A DNA stretch of 64,000 nt from Ampullaceana balthica (GCA_944989445.1 CALYLW010000134.1:320001-384000), one strand, 5' to 3'. Positions 11,057-23,195 are shown, numbered from the stretch's first letter. Notes: a model not told the origin generated them from the sequence alone. Made by a program: numbers and translations.

Positions 11057-11520
11057 CTAGCTGACCCGCGGCGTAGCATACGCCGCTAATGATTTAGTGA
11101 CGGGTGAAGACTTCCTGAAAGACACAGTTGTCAAAATGGGGTGGGTTTGGGCAAATGATTGTGAGTGAATGAAAAGAAGGAACTCTGGAGAGACCCGCGG
11201 CGTAGCGTACGCCGCAGACTTGCTCATCATAGACAGTACAAAGTACGGTAAATAAAAAAATAGTGAGTAAACGTGAAGACATGCACACTGAGGTTGTTGT
11301 TACCCGCCTCCCATTTAATACTACCATCCTTTAAACATAAACTGTGATTGGCCAAACCTAGCGAAGGTTAATCATATTTATGGTTGTTAATTGCGTGTTG
11401 TTGTTGTATTGTTTTTGTTTTGTTTGTTTTTTTGGGGGGACCGATTATCGATTATGTAACTCCGATTTTAAACCGATTATCGTTTTATAGCTGACTTCAT
11501 AGAAGTTAGGGGTGTACCGA
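11057..11520 (-). mobile_element. Helitron family A with two successive 3' hairpins
   Basis: Read on the minus strand, the family body (ATTAACAACC, GGCCAATCACAGTTTATG, GGTAACAACAACCTCAGTG) leads to a first hairpin GCGGCGTA-CGC-TACGCCGC followed by GGGTC. About 125 further bases end in a second hairpin GCGGCGTA-TGC-TACGCCGC, then GGGTCAGCTAG at 11057. The next plus-strand base below is A (11056), that is T on the element strand. The upper part (about 11440-11510) matches 14815-14880 in inverted orientation. The 5' TC end is not found, so this copy is 5'-truncated. Confidence 0.78.
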
Positions 11521-11564
11521 ATTTTGCCTGCAAATGTCTCAAAACCAACAATGATTTAGCAGTT

Positions 11565-11706
11565 TCTCCCCACCCCACCCCCCAAACCGACGTTCACTGG
11601 CGTTGTTTTGATTTCTTCGTGCTGTAGTTTGTGTCCGTTCTTTCTCAACTTTCTTTGCACTCTCCATGAGCAAAACTGCAGCGTATGCTACGCCGCGGGC
11701 TTCTAG
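11565..11706 (+). mobile_element. Helitron family A, 3' fragment
   Basis: The stretch matches the 3' half of the copy at 27594 (CCGACGTTCACT.GCGTTGTTTT...TTTGTGTCCGT). It ends with hairpin GCAGCGTA-TGC-TACGCCGC, GGGCTT and CTAG (11703-11706), followed by T. One arm has a single mismatch. No 5' end is visible. Confidence 0.75.
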
Positions 11707-11778
11707 TAATAAATAAATAAACTCAAGCTACAGCAGACTCGATTCAAAGACTAAGTCTCCACTACTATTGCTATAGAG

Positions 11779-13502
11779 CAGTGGTTCTCAACTTTTTGCG
11801 ATTCAAGGACCACTTGGAAAAATTGTGTCTTAGTCGCGGACCACTACCGAAATGTTAGCTACTGCCATGGTAAAAATGTAAATATAATTATAATGTGTAT
11901 GTAACAAGTTACTAGTATACATGTTAGTAAAATGCTACAGTTTGCGTGCTCCAAAAACAATATTCAATGGAAACAGATTGTAACGGCTTTCTTTTATAAC
12001 GAACCAATGTAACTTGTATTTATAATATTATTTAATTTTTTGGTGTGAAAAAACTTAAACTCATAAACAATTAGTTAGTATTAGTAAGACTGCTACGTTA
12101 GTTTATTTAGTGCGAGTCTGAGTTTGCACATTTGAGCACAGCAAATCCAAACGAGGTGTAATGCTTGAAAGACTTAATCATAGTTCATCTTCTACTTCAA
12201 GTTGAGAACGATATTTTATTTTGATTGTAACTAATGCAGAAAATCCACATCCAAAAAGACATGATGTTGCAAAGGTTAATAGTAGTTTATAATCTTTCTG
12301 AGACAGTTCTGAGTACTCCAAAGTTTCATCGTGCTCGCTGTCTGATGCAATATATTCAAAGTAGTATAGCTGGTTAGTTCAATGAATTGGTTTAATTTCG
12401 ATGTTGGTAAATTTAATGAGTCAATGGTTTGCAAGAAAAGGACTGGAAACCAACGAAAAACTAAAAACGCTAAAATCACCAAAGAAGAAGTTAAATTGAT
12501 CCTGTGGTGATCGAATATTGTCAGAAATCAAATTTATCCACAGTTCTTTATCGTTAGCAGCATTTTTTGGTTTATCGGTAAATTCGTACAATTCATTAAA
12601 CAAGTCAAAGGTACCCTTAAATAATCTTGTTTTCCAAAGATCAAGCTTTTTCGTAAAAGCAGACCCTTTGCCATTGAGAGTAATTGAATGTGTATGCTTT
12701 CCTATGCTGATATGAATTAAGTTTATTCAGCTCTTCAAAAAAGACAGTAAACCAGAACAATAACCATAAGCTATCTTTCAAATGATCAATGAGTTTTGAC
12801 TTTTTCTTCTCCAAGAAACTCTCTCACAGCATTACGTAATACAAATTGGTTGTTTAACAATTTTCCCTTCTAGATAAGGAGGCTTTTTGGCCTGTGCAAC
12901 TAGTATAGCCAACAAAATTGATGCTCTTCAAGTGTTTTCATTGAATTTGGTTGCTTATCCTATGCAGGACTCTGAGCAGAGATTAAGATTAGTTTTAAGT
13001 TGTATTTGGACTTGTGCAGGTTTCATCGCTTCATTTGCAAGAATTTGCGGGCATATTTCACACTCTGAATTGGGTGGTTCATTTAAAATGACGCATATAA
13101 ACCCAAAACGCGAATATTCTTCATCATACTATCGTATGGCAACTGCATTTGATTCACATACAGATTGTGAGGATGAGTCTAACGAATCATTGTTTTCCTT
13201 ACGTTCGGTCGTTTCAAAGGTTTCAAAAAATTATTTCTGAATGTCAATATAACTATAGACTTTTAGAATCTAGAGTGACATCATGTAATTTCCGGCATAG
13301 CTAAAAGTAAACATAAATCAAACCATATCATATTTGGTGCTGTGCTATCGCCATCGAGTTCGAGTAATTAAAATAATTGATGTATTCAAAAAGTGATAAC
13401 ATTTATACCTTGATGTGTTTTTAATTTTATAAAATTTAAAATTTCATCTTTTGCTCGCGGACCACCATTAGTGGTCCGCGGACCACAGGTTGAGAACAAC
13501 AG
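11779..13502 (-). mobile_element. hAT transposon, 1724 bp, internally deleted
   Basis: The left end is CAGTGGTTCTCAAC and the right end GTTGAGAACAACAG (two differences from the exact complement). An exact 8-bp target duplication CTATAGAG lies at 11771-11778 and 13503-13510. The right-end subterminal GTGGTCCGCGGACCAC also begins the element at 56291, so the two are one family. The transposase reads on the minus strand. The length is well below an autonomous hAT, and the middle of the transposase is missing. Confidence 0.92.
12180..13240 (-). pseudogene. ZBED5-like hAT transposase remnant
   Basis: On the minus strand, pieces in several frames resemble ZBED5/FAM200/SCAND3-type hAT transposases. 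An N-terminal piece near 13140-13020 has YDEEYSRFGF and a finger-like SECEICPQILANEAMKPAQ. A short AQAKKP segment lies near 12890. A piece near 12700-12480 contains LYEFTDKPKNAAN and LWINLISDNIRSPQDQF. The C-terminal dimerisation motif LLLTFATSCLFGCGFSALV...KYRSQLEVEDEL lies near 12306-12184. Stops and frameshifts separate them, and the catalytic core between finger and middle piece is largely gone. The plus-strand frame at 12887-13240 is the antisense of this gene. Confidence 0.82.
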
Positions 13503-13510
13503 CTATAGAG

Positions 13511-14262
13511 AACGGTAAAGGACATTCTTTTTTGAATAGCTCCAAAAAATATAATGAATGAATCATTCACATGGGAGATGACTTGCTATTGTGTGGAAGC
13601 ATTTTGAACATCAAGACATTTGTCTTCACATCAAACAAAATAAATAGATGAGAATCATTACAGTTCATGGTGCTTACAATGTTCTCAACTTCTACATGAC
13701 GTTCCGACGTTCGATCCCTTTCTCACTTCGTGATCCCAATCCCATGGCTGCTCAAACGGATGCCGTTTTTACCAATGGCGTATACAACCAGCAAATCAAA
13801 TTTCCTAATTAGCAGGCTGGGGGCGTTCTCGCTTCCATCAGATTAAGTGAAAATGAACGTTGTGTAGTGCGTGAATATTCGTCTTTGCAGTAGCCCAAAA
13901 ACGTTTTAATTGACGCACTAGATATGAAGTGTGTATTGAGCGAATATAACACCACCTTTACCTGCTACTAAGAACTTGGTATCTGTAAATGCACAATCTT
14001 TTTTTAAATTCAAAGGTAGCCTTTATAATTATAAAGCCAAAATTAGATTCCGAAATTAGGACATTTCAAAGCCGCTGGGCGCCTTAATGTTTTTACTGAT
14101 ATTGTTGGTCAGCCCGTGTGTCTTTGTATTGTTTCTAGACAAAATTGAACCAGTGAAACGCTATGGTTTTTCATTATACTGAAAACCTTAATTTACTTCT
14201 CCTGCTCTCTTTTTAAAGAATTTTTATGTGTCCAGTAGCCTTCAATAATATTTATTAACTTA
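13511..14262. other. Unannotated DNA
   Basis: Nothing is recognised. Short open frames lack motifs. Confidence 0.5.
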
Positions 14263-15176
14263 TCTATATATATATTTATATTATATATATATTTCACATA
14301 AACGACGATGTGCAAATGAGCATGACGAATGACCCTCGCAGGCGTCGGCTGCTCAGTCTTGGCATAGTGAAGTGGGATGAAACGGAAAAAAAGGTGGGGG
14401 GGGGGCAACAAAGCTTCTTGCATTCACTTGCCGTTTAGTCGCGTTTTTCCTTCACAGAATAACATATGATATGAGTGTAGTGGTTATCACGTCCGCCTTG
14501 CACGCGGAAAGTCCTGGGATCATACCCCAGCGGGAACATTTATTTTTTTAAAATTAAATTTCCCAAACCAATAATGAAATTTGATTCGGCCGGATTTATG
14601 AAGTGAAATCCGGCCAGAGCCGAAGCCGGATTTTTATAAATTGCCGGATACCAGATTTGCCGGAGCCTGAGCTATAATTAATATATATTTTATCGGAAAC
14701 CCGGCAAGCCGGATTTATGAAGCAAATTTCTACCGGAGCCGGAATTAGTAAATATGGCCGTATTCCGGATTTGCCGGAGCCCCAGGCGAAATCCGGTACA
14801 TTTCTGTGAAGTCAGCTATAAAACGATAATCGGTTTAAATTCGGAGTTACATAATCGATAACGGGTTTGTCAGAAATAAAATAAAAACATGAAATTCGGT
14901 TTACCAAAAAAAAATGAAATTAACAACCCTAAACATGACTATCCCTCGCTAGGGTCGGCCAATCACAGTTTATGTTTAAGGGATGGTGGTAAAAAAAAAG
15001 GGTGGCGGGGCGGGTAACAACAACCTCAGTGCGCATGTCTCCACGTTTACTCGATTTTTTTTTCATTACTTCGTGCTGCCTGCTGTTTGTGTCCGTACTC
15101 TCACCCCCCTCCCCCGTTCTTTGCACTATCTATGATGAGCAAAGCTGCGGCTTATGCTGCGCCGCGGGTCGTTCTT
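14263..15176 (+). mobile_element. Composite Helitron family A with tRNA-like insert
   Basis: The 5' end TCTATATATATAT follows A at 14262. The family body (GAGCATGACGAATGACCCTCGC, split by the line near 14330) and a tRNA-Val-like insert (14467-14538) follow. Then come a run of imperfect CCGG-containing repeats (14583-14790), a segment shared in inverted orientation with 11440-11510, and a second copy of the family body (ATCCCTCGCTAGGGTCGGCC). The 3' end is a degenerate hairpin (GCGGC...GCGCCGC) and GGGTCGTTCTTGTAG. Because the body occurs twice, this may be two copies, the second 5'-truncated, or one nested composite. Confidence 0.65.
14467..14538 (+). pseudogene. tRNA-Val-like sequence inside a Helitron, second copy
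   Basis: The D-arm AGTGTAGTGGTTATCAC equals the animal tRNA-Val pattern. The anticodon stem TCCGC/GCGGA is perfect with loop CTTGCAC (anticodon TGC), and the T stem CTGGG/CCCAG is perfect. The T loop ATCATAC lacks the usual TTC, and the acceptor stem does not pair. It is flanked on both sides by the same sequences as the copy at 10919 (TTCCTTCACAGAA before, GGGAACAT or GAAAACAT after). Confidence 0.7.
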
Positions 15177-15177
15177 G

Positions 15178-15590
15178 TAGAAATATATTGGGGGTTGGGG
15201 CATCCCGCTACTACATCTTGTCAGACTCTGTTTCCCTGGACATCCTCCATTTTTTTTGTACACTGGCGGGTTCTCCCCTTTCGGTCTTGGTAATAAACAA
15301 ATAGGCCTATGTTTATTTATGTATTTGACGTGCTATCCAAGTAAACGTCAATCCTAGTTAAAAGGTGTAAGAAACTTTGGTATGGTCTATAATTGACATT
15401 TTTAATAAGTCTATAGCGCATTTTATTACGTATATCTGCGTTGGTGTGACAGAGCAAAGATATCAGTAATTAAAGTTTAAAGTTATTAGTTATGGTTAAT
15501 GAAATCCAAAAAAAAACTTAAATTAATTTTGAAAAGTAAAGTTTTCATTCATAGTTTGTAAAATGTAGACAAAAAAATTTTGCTTATTGT
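15178..15590. other. Unannotated A+T-rich DNA
   Basis: No feature is seen before the minisatellite. Confidence 0.5.
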
Positions 15591-17730
15591 TTGTTACAAG
15601 CATGTATTGATTGTTACAAGCATGTATTGCTTGTTACAAGCATGTATTGTTTGTTACAAGAATGTATTGATTGTTACAAGCATGTATTGATTGTTACAAG
15701 CATGTATTGATTGTTACAAGCCTGTATTGATTGTTACAAGCATGTATTGATTGTTACAAGCCTGTATTGATTGTTACAAGCATGTATTGATTGTTACAAG
15801 CCTGTATTGATTGTTACAAGAATGTATTGATTGTTACAAGAATGTATTGATTGTTACAAGCCTGTATTGATTGTTACAAGCATGTATTGATTGTTACAAG
15901 AATGTATTGATTGTTACAAGAATGTATTGATTGTTACAAGCATGTATTGATTGTTACAAGAATGTATTGATTGTTACAAGCATGTATTGATTGTTACAAG
16001 CCTGTATTGATTGTTACAAGCATGTATTGATTGTTACAAGAATGTATTGATTGTTACAAGAATGTATTGATTGTTACAAGAATGTATTGATTGTTACAAG
16101 AATGTATTGATTGTTACAAGAATGTATTGATTGTTACAAGAATGTATTGATTGTTACAAGAATGTATTGATTGTTACAAGAATGTATTGATTGTTACAAG
16201 AATGTATTGATTGTTACAAGAATGTATTGATTGTTACAAGAATGTATTGATTGTTACAAGAATGTATTGATTGTTACAAGAATGTATTGATTGTTACAAG
16301 AATGTATTGATTGTTACAAGAATGTATTGATTGTTACAAGAATGTATTGATTGTTACAAGAATGTATTGATTGTTACAAGAATGTATTGATTGTTACAAG
16401 CATGTATTGATTGTTACAAGAATGTATTGATTGTTACAAGCGTGTATTGATTGTTACAAGAATGTATTGATTGTTACAAGAATGTATTGATTGTTACAAG
16501 AATGTATTGATTGTTACAAGCATGTATTGATTGTTACAAGAATGTATTGATTGTTACAAGCGTGTATTGATTGTTACAAGCATGTATTGATTGTTACAAG
16601 AATGTATTGATTGTTACAAGCGTGTATTGATTGTTACAAGAATGTATTGATTGTTACAAGAATGTATTGATTGTTACAAGAATGTATTGATTGTTACAAG
16701 AATGTATTGATTGTTACAAGAATGTATTGATTGTTACAAGAATGTATTGATTGTTACAAGCATGTATTGATTGTTACAAGCATGTATTGATTGTTACAAG
16801 AATGTATTGATTGTTACAAGAATGTATTGATTGTTACAAGCATGTATTGATTGTTACAAGAATGTATTGATTGTTACAAGAATGTATTGATTGTTACAAG
16901 AATGTATTGATTGTTACAAGAATGTATTGATTGTTACAAGAATGTATTGATTGTTACAAGAATGTATTGATTGTTACAAGAATGTATTGATTGTTACAAG
17001 AATGTATTGATTGTTACAAGAATGTATTGATTGTTACAAGCATGTATTGATTGTTACAAGCATGTATTGATTGTTACAAGAATGTATTGATTGTTACAAG
17101 AATGTATTGATTGTTACAAGCATGTATTGATTGTTACAAGAATGTATTGATTGTTACAAGCATGTATTGATTGTTACAAGAATGTATTGATTGTTACAAG
17201 CCTGTATTGATTGTTACAAGCATGTATTGATTGTTACAAGAATGTATTGATTGTTACAAGAATGTATTGATTGTTACAAGAATGTATTGATTGTTACAAG
17301 AATGTATTGATTGTTACAAGCCTGTATTGATTGTTACAAGAATGTATTGATTGTTACAAGCCTGTATTGATTGTTACAAGCATGTATTGATTGTTACAAG
17401 AATGTATTGATTGTTACAAGAATGTATTGATTGTTACAAGAATGTATTGATTGTTACAAGAATGTATTGATTGTTACAAGCATGTATTGATTGTTACAAG
17501 CATGTATTGATTGTTACAAGCATGTATTGATTGTTACAAGCATGTATTGATTGTTACAAGAATGTATTGATTGTTACAAGAATGTATTGATTGTTACAAG
17601 CATGTATTGATTGTTACAAGCATGTATTGATTGTTACAAGCATGTAATGATTGTTACAAGCCTGTATTGATTGTTACAAGCATGTAATGATTGTTACAAG
17701 CCTGTATTGATTGTTACAAGCATGTATTGC
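15591..17730. repeat. 20-bp minisatellite, about 107 units
   Basis: The unit is TTGTTACAAGNNTGTATTGA and the array is 2140 bp with no length change between units. Nearly all variation is in the NN dinucleotide, which is AA, CA, CC or CG. Unit ends differ only at the array edges (15630, 15650) and in TGTAATGA units at 17641 and 17681. The unit holds a small dyad TTGT-T-ACAA. It has no spacers and is not a CRISPR array. Confidence 0.99.
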
Positions 17731-20700
17731 AACCTCACATATCGTGACAACCTTTTTTGTCCCCTCTTGTTTCATAAACATTTTCTTGCAAGTACATTTA
17801 CTGGGGATAAATATAGGCTAAATTATAGATGCTGTACAAGCCACCAACGTCAATATTTTATTGAGGAAAAAAAAACGTAAATCCCATTACTTGTATGCGA
17901 CACACAAGCAACTCCCAACAAGAACTTCAGAGAGAGAGAGGAAAAGCCAGTCTTGTGTTACTGACAGCACTTTATGCTGACTGGTATGTTTCAGTGCTAC
18001 ATGACAAACAGAGAACGTTTCAATAGGCTTGAGCTATCAATAGGAGTACGCACAAGTAGTCAATGAATCAACAGCTGTTGGTGATGAAAAGACGGGTTGT
18101 TTGTTTTGGTAGTGTTTTAGACAAAAGAAATTCCTCTCCTTGTCAGTCGAACAAAGAAAGCTCGCCTTTGGCCAACCTTGAGCAATATGTGTTCACAATA
18201 ACGATGAAGCTCGTAAATATTTCTCTATATGTAATCAATAAGACTTATTTTGACCATTTTGAGCACAATATTTTAAGTCAAAGCTGAAATTATTTTTAAT
18301 AATAATGATACGGAAATAACATTGTTTCAGTATACAAAAATAATAATGACATACTTGTATCCTGGGATATGGGAAGTACTTATAAGCTAGTCAGTGGGTA
18401 ACAATTCTTTTAATTTGAATTGAAGGAAGTGAATGGTGTGATATTAATTTCAAAAGACGGCATTTCAAGATATAGATTTTCAAACAACCTTGCTCACTGG
18501 ACCGAAGGGCAATAACTTACCTTCACAGTGCAGTAGAATGGCCTTTCTAACTGCAATGTGTTCACATGTCTGAGGTAGCCCTGCCAAACCACCGTTACAT
18601 TTCAAATACAACATTCCCCTTTCAACGTAAGTTTAACAAGATTCTCCTTTCTATCATGCAAGCAGCCTTATATTATTTCAGGCTTGATGCCGTTTAAAAG
18701 TAAGGGGGGAAGGGGGGTGAATGGCCATCGATGCGCATGTGTCTGCTCTTCAGTTGCTTCGTTTAATCGATCGTTTAGACTTTGCCAACTTGCCGAGGTC
18801 AACCGCTGTCGAGCTATAGATTGACCAACAAAGAAACGTGTAGGACATCCATTTTAAAGCTGTAGTGGATCTAACACTGACAAGAGATTTTCACAATATC
18901 TAAACACACGCTCTCTACATATCGGTACGCGTCGCAACTTTTGTAACGACGAATCGTGCATTTACAATACATATTTTGTATTAGCAAGAAGGTTTAACAA
19001 TGTATTAGGTGTGCTCCGTGTGGTAAGGGAAGTCAGGGATGTAGAGTTAAGAAACTTGGACTATTGACTGGACAATGCTATTCGGCAATAGCAATATAAA
19101 ATTAAAATATGGGTATACCTTCAAAAAAAAAGACATAGCTCTAGCATCTTTGGTAGCATTACGGCTGGCCCTATGCAACTGACGTCAGAATGAATACTTT
19201 AGTAATAAGCGGCAATAATATCTCGACCTTAATTCGGTATCATTTGCCAACAATCGCAAACGTGTGCGTGTGTCCGTCCGATCCGTCCGAGTTCATTAGA
19301 TTTCGGCCCTGAGATTTTAAAATTACCTTAGAGGAGGTGCTGAACTGCATTCAATTGTTTTAATATCTTACCTCATTGTATTAATAAACTTAGTATTGAA
19401 TAGTCTTTATAATATAATATAAACTCAAATAAATGTGGATTCGATTCTCATTCGTATAACTTTTGTATCAATTTTCGTATTCTTAAATAGTTTTCAATGA
19501 TTTTTTTTAAGTACCGGTAACTCCACTTAGGATATTTGGTGTTCTGACAGTGATGCTATCTATGAAGTGAGCCGGTAAATTGGATTGTACAACAACATTA
19601 AAAGAACATTTCAAAGGTCAGTCTGCTAGGATTTAACAAAAAACAAGAGTAAGCCTAATGATAAAAGTGGATCCGTTTAAAACAAGGGAAGCTGGACTTG
19701 GGACATAAATACCAATGAACTGCCACGTGCATCCATGATAAAAACTTATTTCGGTGGTACACTCGCGTGATGTTGTTACACAGGTGGAGTATTGGCACGC
19801 ACAGATAGATGATATACATGGATATTGTGGGTGCACTTAAGAGGATTTGTTAGTATAGCGGTACACTGGTGGTATAAGTCGCATGGATTTTTAAATCCTT
19901 TAATGTGGGCTTGACTGACGATATTAAAAAAATAAACATCAAACGCGTATAGGTGCTTTTGCAAATAAAGACATTTTACTTTAAAATGACCTAGAGCAAA
20001 AATTTTGAGATATTTTGATACTCAAACATTTAGATATATTTGAGCGATTGTATGTAAATTACAGATTAGGTGATACGACTGAGAAAGTTGAATTGGATGA
20101 AGAGCTCATTTACCTTTTTAAAAAGTATAGCTGAAACCTGCGTTTGAAACTCCCTGGAGAAAATAAGTCATGAACACATTAAAAACCCGTTGAGGATTAT
20201 CTCATTTATTTCAGCCCAGCAACGTTTAATGTCCGAAAACTTAAACGATTCTTTTATGTTTGACACAGAAGCAAAAGAGAAATGTGAAATGTTCGATTCT
20301 GAAAACATTTTCGGTGTATAACCAACGTCAGCAACATAATTTTTCACAAATATTTCTATGCAGACATGTATGAACGTGAAAGGAGAACGCAAATACCAAG
20401 CGTATTCGTTGACATAAAAATAAAACTTTATATTTCAATTGCCACAACTAACTGGCATAAGAAAAATAGTTTTATAAGGTACCTCTTCTTAAGGGAGAAG
20501 TCGTGTGGAGCTGACCATGAAAAACGACTGCTGTTTTTTTTGTGTGCTCAAGCTAGCATCCTGGAAAGGCGTCCGGGGAAGAACTTAGAAAGGGATGACC
20601 GAGAAGGCCGTTTGTTTAGCACCGTATAAGAGTAAATCAATGATGCCGAGGACCAGGAATCAGACATCGTAACGGACAGACTGAGCTAAGATAGTGTAGC

Positions 20701-22440
20701 TAGGATTGGGCACAAGTGATAGTAATGTTTGCATTCAGCAAACTCATAAGGCGGCATTGGGGAATGAAATATTTACAAGCACACTTTAATTTGTATCCCT
20801 CTAATTTCAACTAACTTTAAAAGTAAGATATGGATGTACGTTGGTTGTAGATTGGTCAACTTGAAATACTTAAAAACATGTAATAAATATTTGAATTCAT
20901 TGAATTTTTCGTTCAATACCACAAGTAATGATTTTAGCATGCATCGATTTGACACATGTATGACAGAGAACTTCCAAACACAAAGTCCATGACGGATATC
21001 GTGAGTAGTCACCGTTAGCTAGTCTGTAGCCACATAGCTGATAGGACAGTTTTTTTTCTTTTTTATTCACAACAGGACCTAATCGATAAACGAGACATCC
21101 CAAGCACAGATGAAGAAATGATTACAAAGAAATATCGATGTTACAGGAAGCTGGTAATATCGCTGCCGGGCTTTTAAAGGTATTTTTAGATAATACATAA
21201 CGCAATGACAACTGCAGAAATTAGGTAATGCCCACTGAAGGAACGCAAAATGCACTACCACTTTGAAATGATTTCATGTCAGTACAAATTATTCATAAGG
21301 ACGATACGTGGACGATTTTCACACGGCTGAACTTTAATTTTAATTAAATGCACTCAACTTCAACGTTAAATATTAATTAAATTTGAGCTTTAAAAAAAAT
21401 CGCAAGTGAAAACATTTGCTAGGACGAGACTATCACTGATTATTTAAAAAATATTTAATAATTATAAACAAGATGAAAGAGCCAATAAAACGAAAATAAT
21501 GAAATCAAATTATACATGAAAATTGAACATGAATGATTTTTACATTAAAATGATTACATTGTTACTAATTGTGTAGGTGACTACACACAGATGTTTGAAA
21601 TTATATAAATTAAATACATTTTATACAGTTGTAGTAATAAAAAAATAATAAAGCTATCGATTAAACATGAACTCCGCACTAAATAAAAATCGAAGATTTG
21701 TTCTTTTAAAGAAGCTCTAGTTGTCACCCGGTGGATGTTGAACAAACTAAAAACCTCTTAAATCTATGAAGGTTTTAAAAGCTACGAATTAGCGGCGTTG
21801 TTATAGAGGAAAAGTCATTTAAAGCACACAAAAGCTCTGTATATCACGAGGCAGGTAAAAAAAAACAAATCTACCGTGCCGGCGTGGGAAAATTCAGATA
21901 ACGGAAAACTGTAGCAAACATCTTTTTTTATTATTATTTTTTTGGCAACGATTCCTCGATGGATGCCAGAAACAAAGCGAACGTAGAAAATGTAATTGAG
22001 CTGTGTGTACCATAATATGCCACTACAAACTTCATTCAAACTGAAGATAAGGAACGCTGTTATCGAGAACAGTCATTTCATGCGCGCTAAACGCAATATC
22101 CTGTACATGAACATCAAAGATATTGTTTAATAACAGATAGCATGCATCTGGGTGAATGCCTTTTTTTCAGAACAAGTACCTGTGGCATTTTATGGTACAA
22201 CGTTGAGGCGTGAGATAAATTTAGCATTTTCACCATTCAATTTGACAGCCCGGTCATATAATTTGAAACAATAGAAATTTAAAGTAAAACAATTTAATTA
22301 TTTATCCGGCGCAAAAAGACAACAGTGCCATCTTGATCTATTCCGTTCAATTTTTGAACCATGCAATATTTCCTTTCCTAAAGTTTCAATATTGTTGTTT
22401 AAGACAACAGAAAATATGGGGTATTCAAAACTAAAGTGTT
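17731..22440. other. Long unannotated stretch
   Basis: No gene is recognised. At 18480-18620 the minus strand has a 44-codon frame (LAGLPQTCEHIAVRKAI within it) containing a GAAG|gtaagt donor-like site at 18520/18521 and an AG at 18581. The acceptor is weak and another frame is also open, so I do not call an exon. The rest is A+T-rich with short chance frames. Confidence 0.5.
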
Positions 22441-22466
22441 TTTTGTTGTTGTTGTTGTTGTTTTTT
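22441..22466. repeat. (GTT)n microsatellite
   Basis: A short run of GTT units ends in a T tract. Confidence 0.9.
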
Positions 22467-22707
22467 AAATAATAAGTAATAAATCAATCCCATTTATAAA
22501 CAGAACGTCAAATTTTGAAAACATGCGTTAATTTTCAACTTACGTATCAAAGACATTTACATGCATCTGCTCTAAAGTTTGTATAATATTAAACTTGTAA
22601 AAGTACATTTACTTGTAAGAGATTATTGGACGACTCTTACTTATTTTCGGAGCTCTATGATATTACTGAAGTGATAAAACTGTGAAGATGACTAAACTAT
22701 TCAAGTT
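22467..22707. other. A+T-rich spacer
   Basis: Nothing is recognised between the two GTT runs. Confidence 0.5.
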
Positions 22708-22747
22708 TGTTTTGTTGTTGTTGTTGTTGTTGTTTTTTTGTTGTTTT
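22708..22747. repeat. (GTT)n microsatellite, second
   Basis: A run of GTT units is interrupted by T tracts, similar to the one about 270 bp upstream. Confidence 0.9.
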
Positions 22748-23195
22748 TTTGAGTAGCAGCTTTATCGTAAAGAATTCTGTTTTGGTGGGTTTAAATTAAA
22801 AAGAGCATTATGATCAAAGAGTAAACTGTTTTTTCCCTATATATATGCTGACTGTATGATATTACAGTTAAACTTTCAAAAGTAATTTTAATTAAAATAA
22901 TTTATTTGATTTCTTCTGCGCGTGCGTCCCTGGTATTCTAACAAATATTTATTGGACATTTACACTTGATAGATCCGAAATAAGACTACTAACACGATTT
23001 TTCGGTAGCTGGAATTAACGTAGATTTAGTCACCAACGAGTCGTCACGCAAAGCACAGGCTGTAGAGGAGGCACACCCCCGAATGAAGCTTTTCCAATAA
23101 GTGCTGTTTCATGTACATGAGAAAAATAAACGAGGGGTAACTTTAACAACCGATTTTATTCTTGATTTATTCAGAAAAGTAATTGAAAACATGAT
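22748..23195. other. Unannotated A+T-rich DNA
   Basis: Nothing is recognised. Confidence 0.5.

Noticed and set aside
12887..13240. 117-codon plus-strand protein
   Set aside because: It is antisense to the ZBED5-like transposase remnant, whose minus-strand motifs are recognisable.
15002..15304. 100-codon plus-strand protein
   Set aside because: It overlaps the Helitron 3' end and shares sequence with other Helitron copies; no protein motif.
15591..17730. CRISPR-like regular repeats
   Set aside because: The 20-bp units are directly tandem with no unique spacers, and the window is clearly eukaryotic.
18521..18580. 60-bp minus-strand exon with gtaagt donor
   Set aside because: The acceptor lacks a pyrimidine tract, two frames are open, and one continues through both borders as a 44-codon frame.
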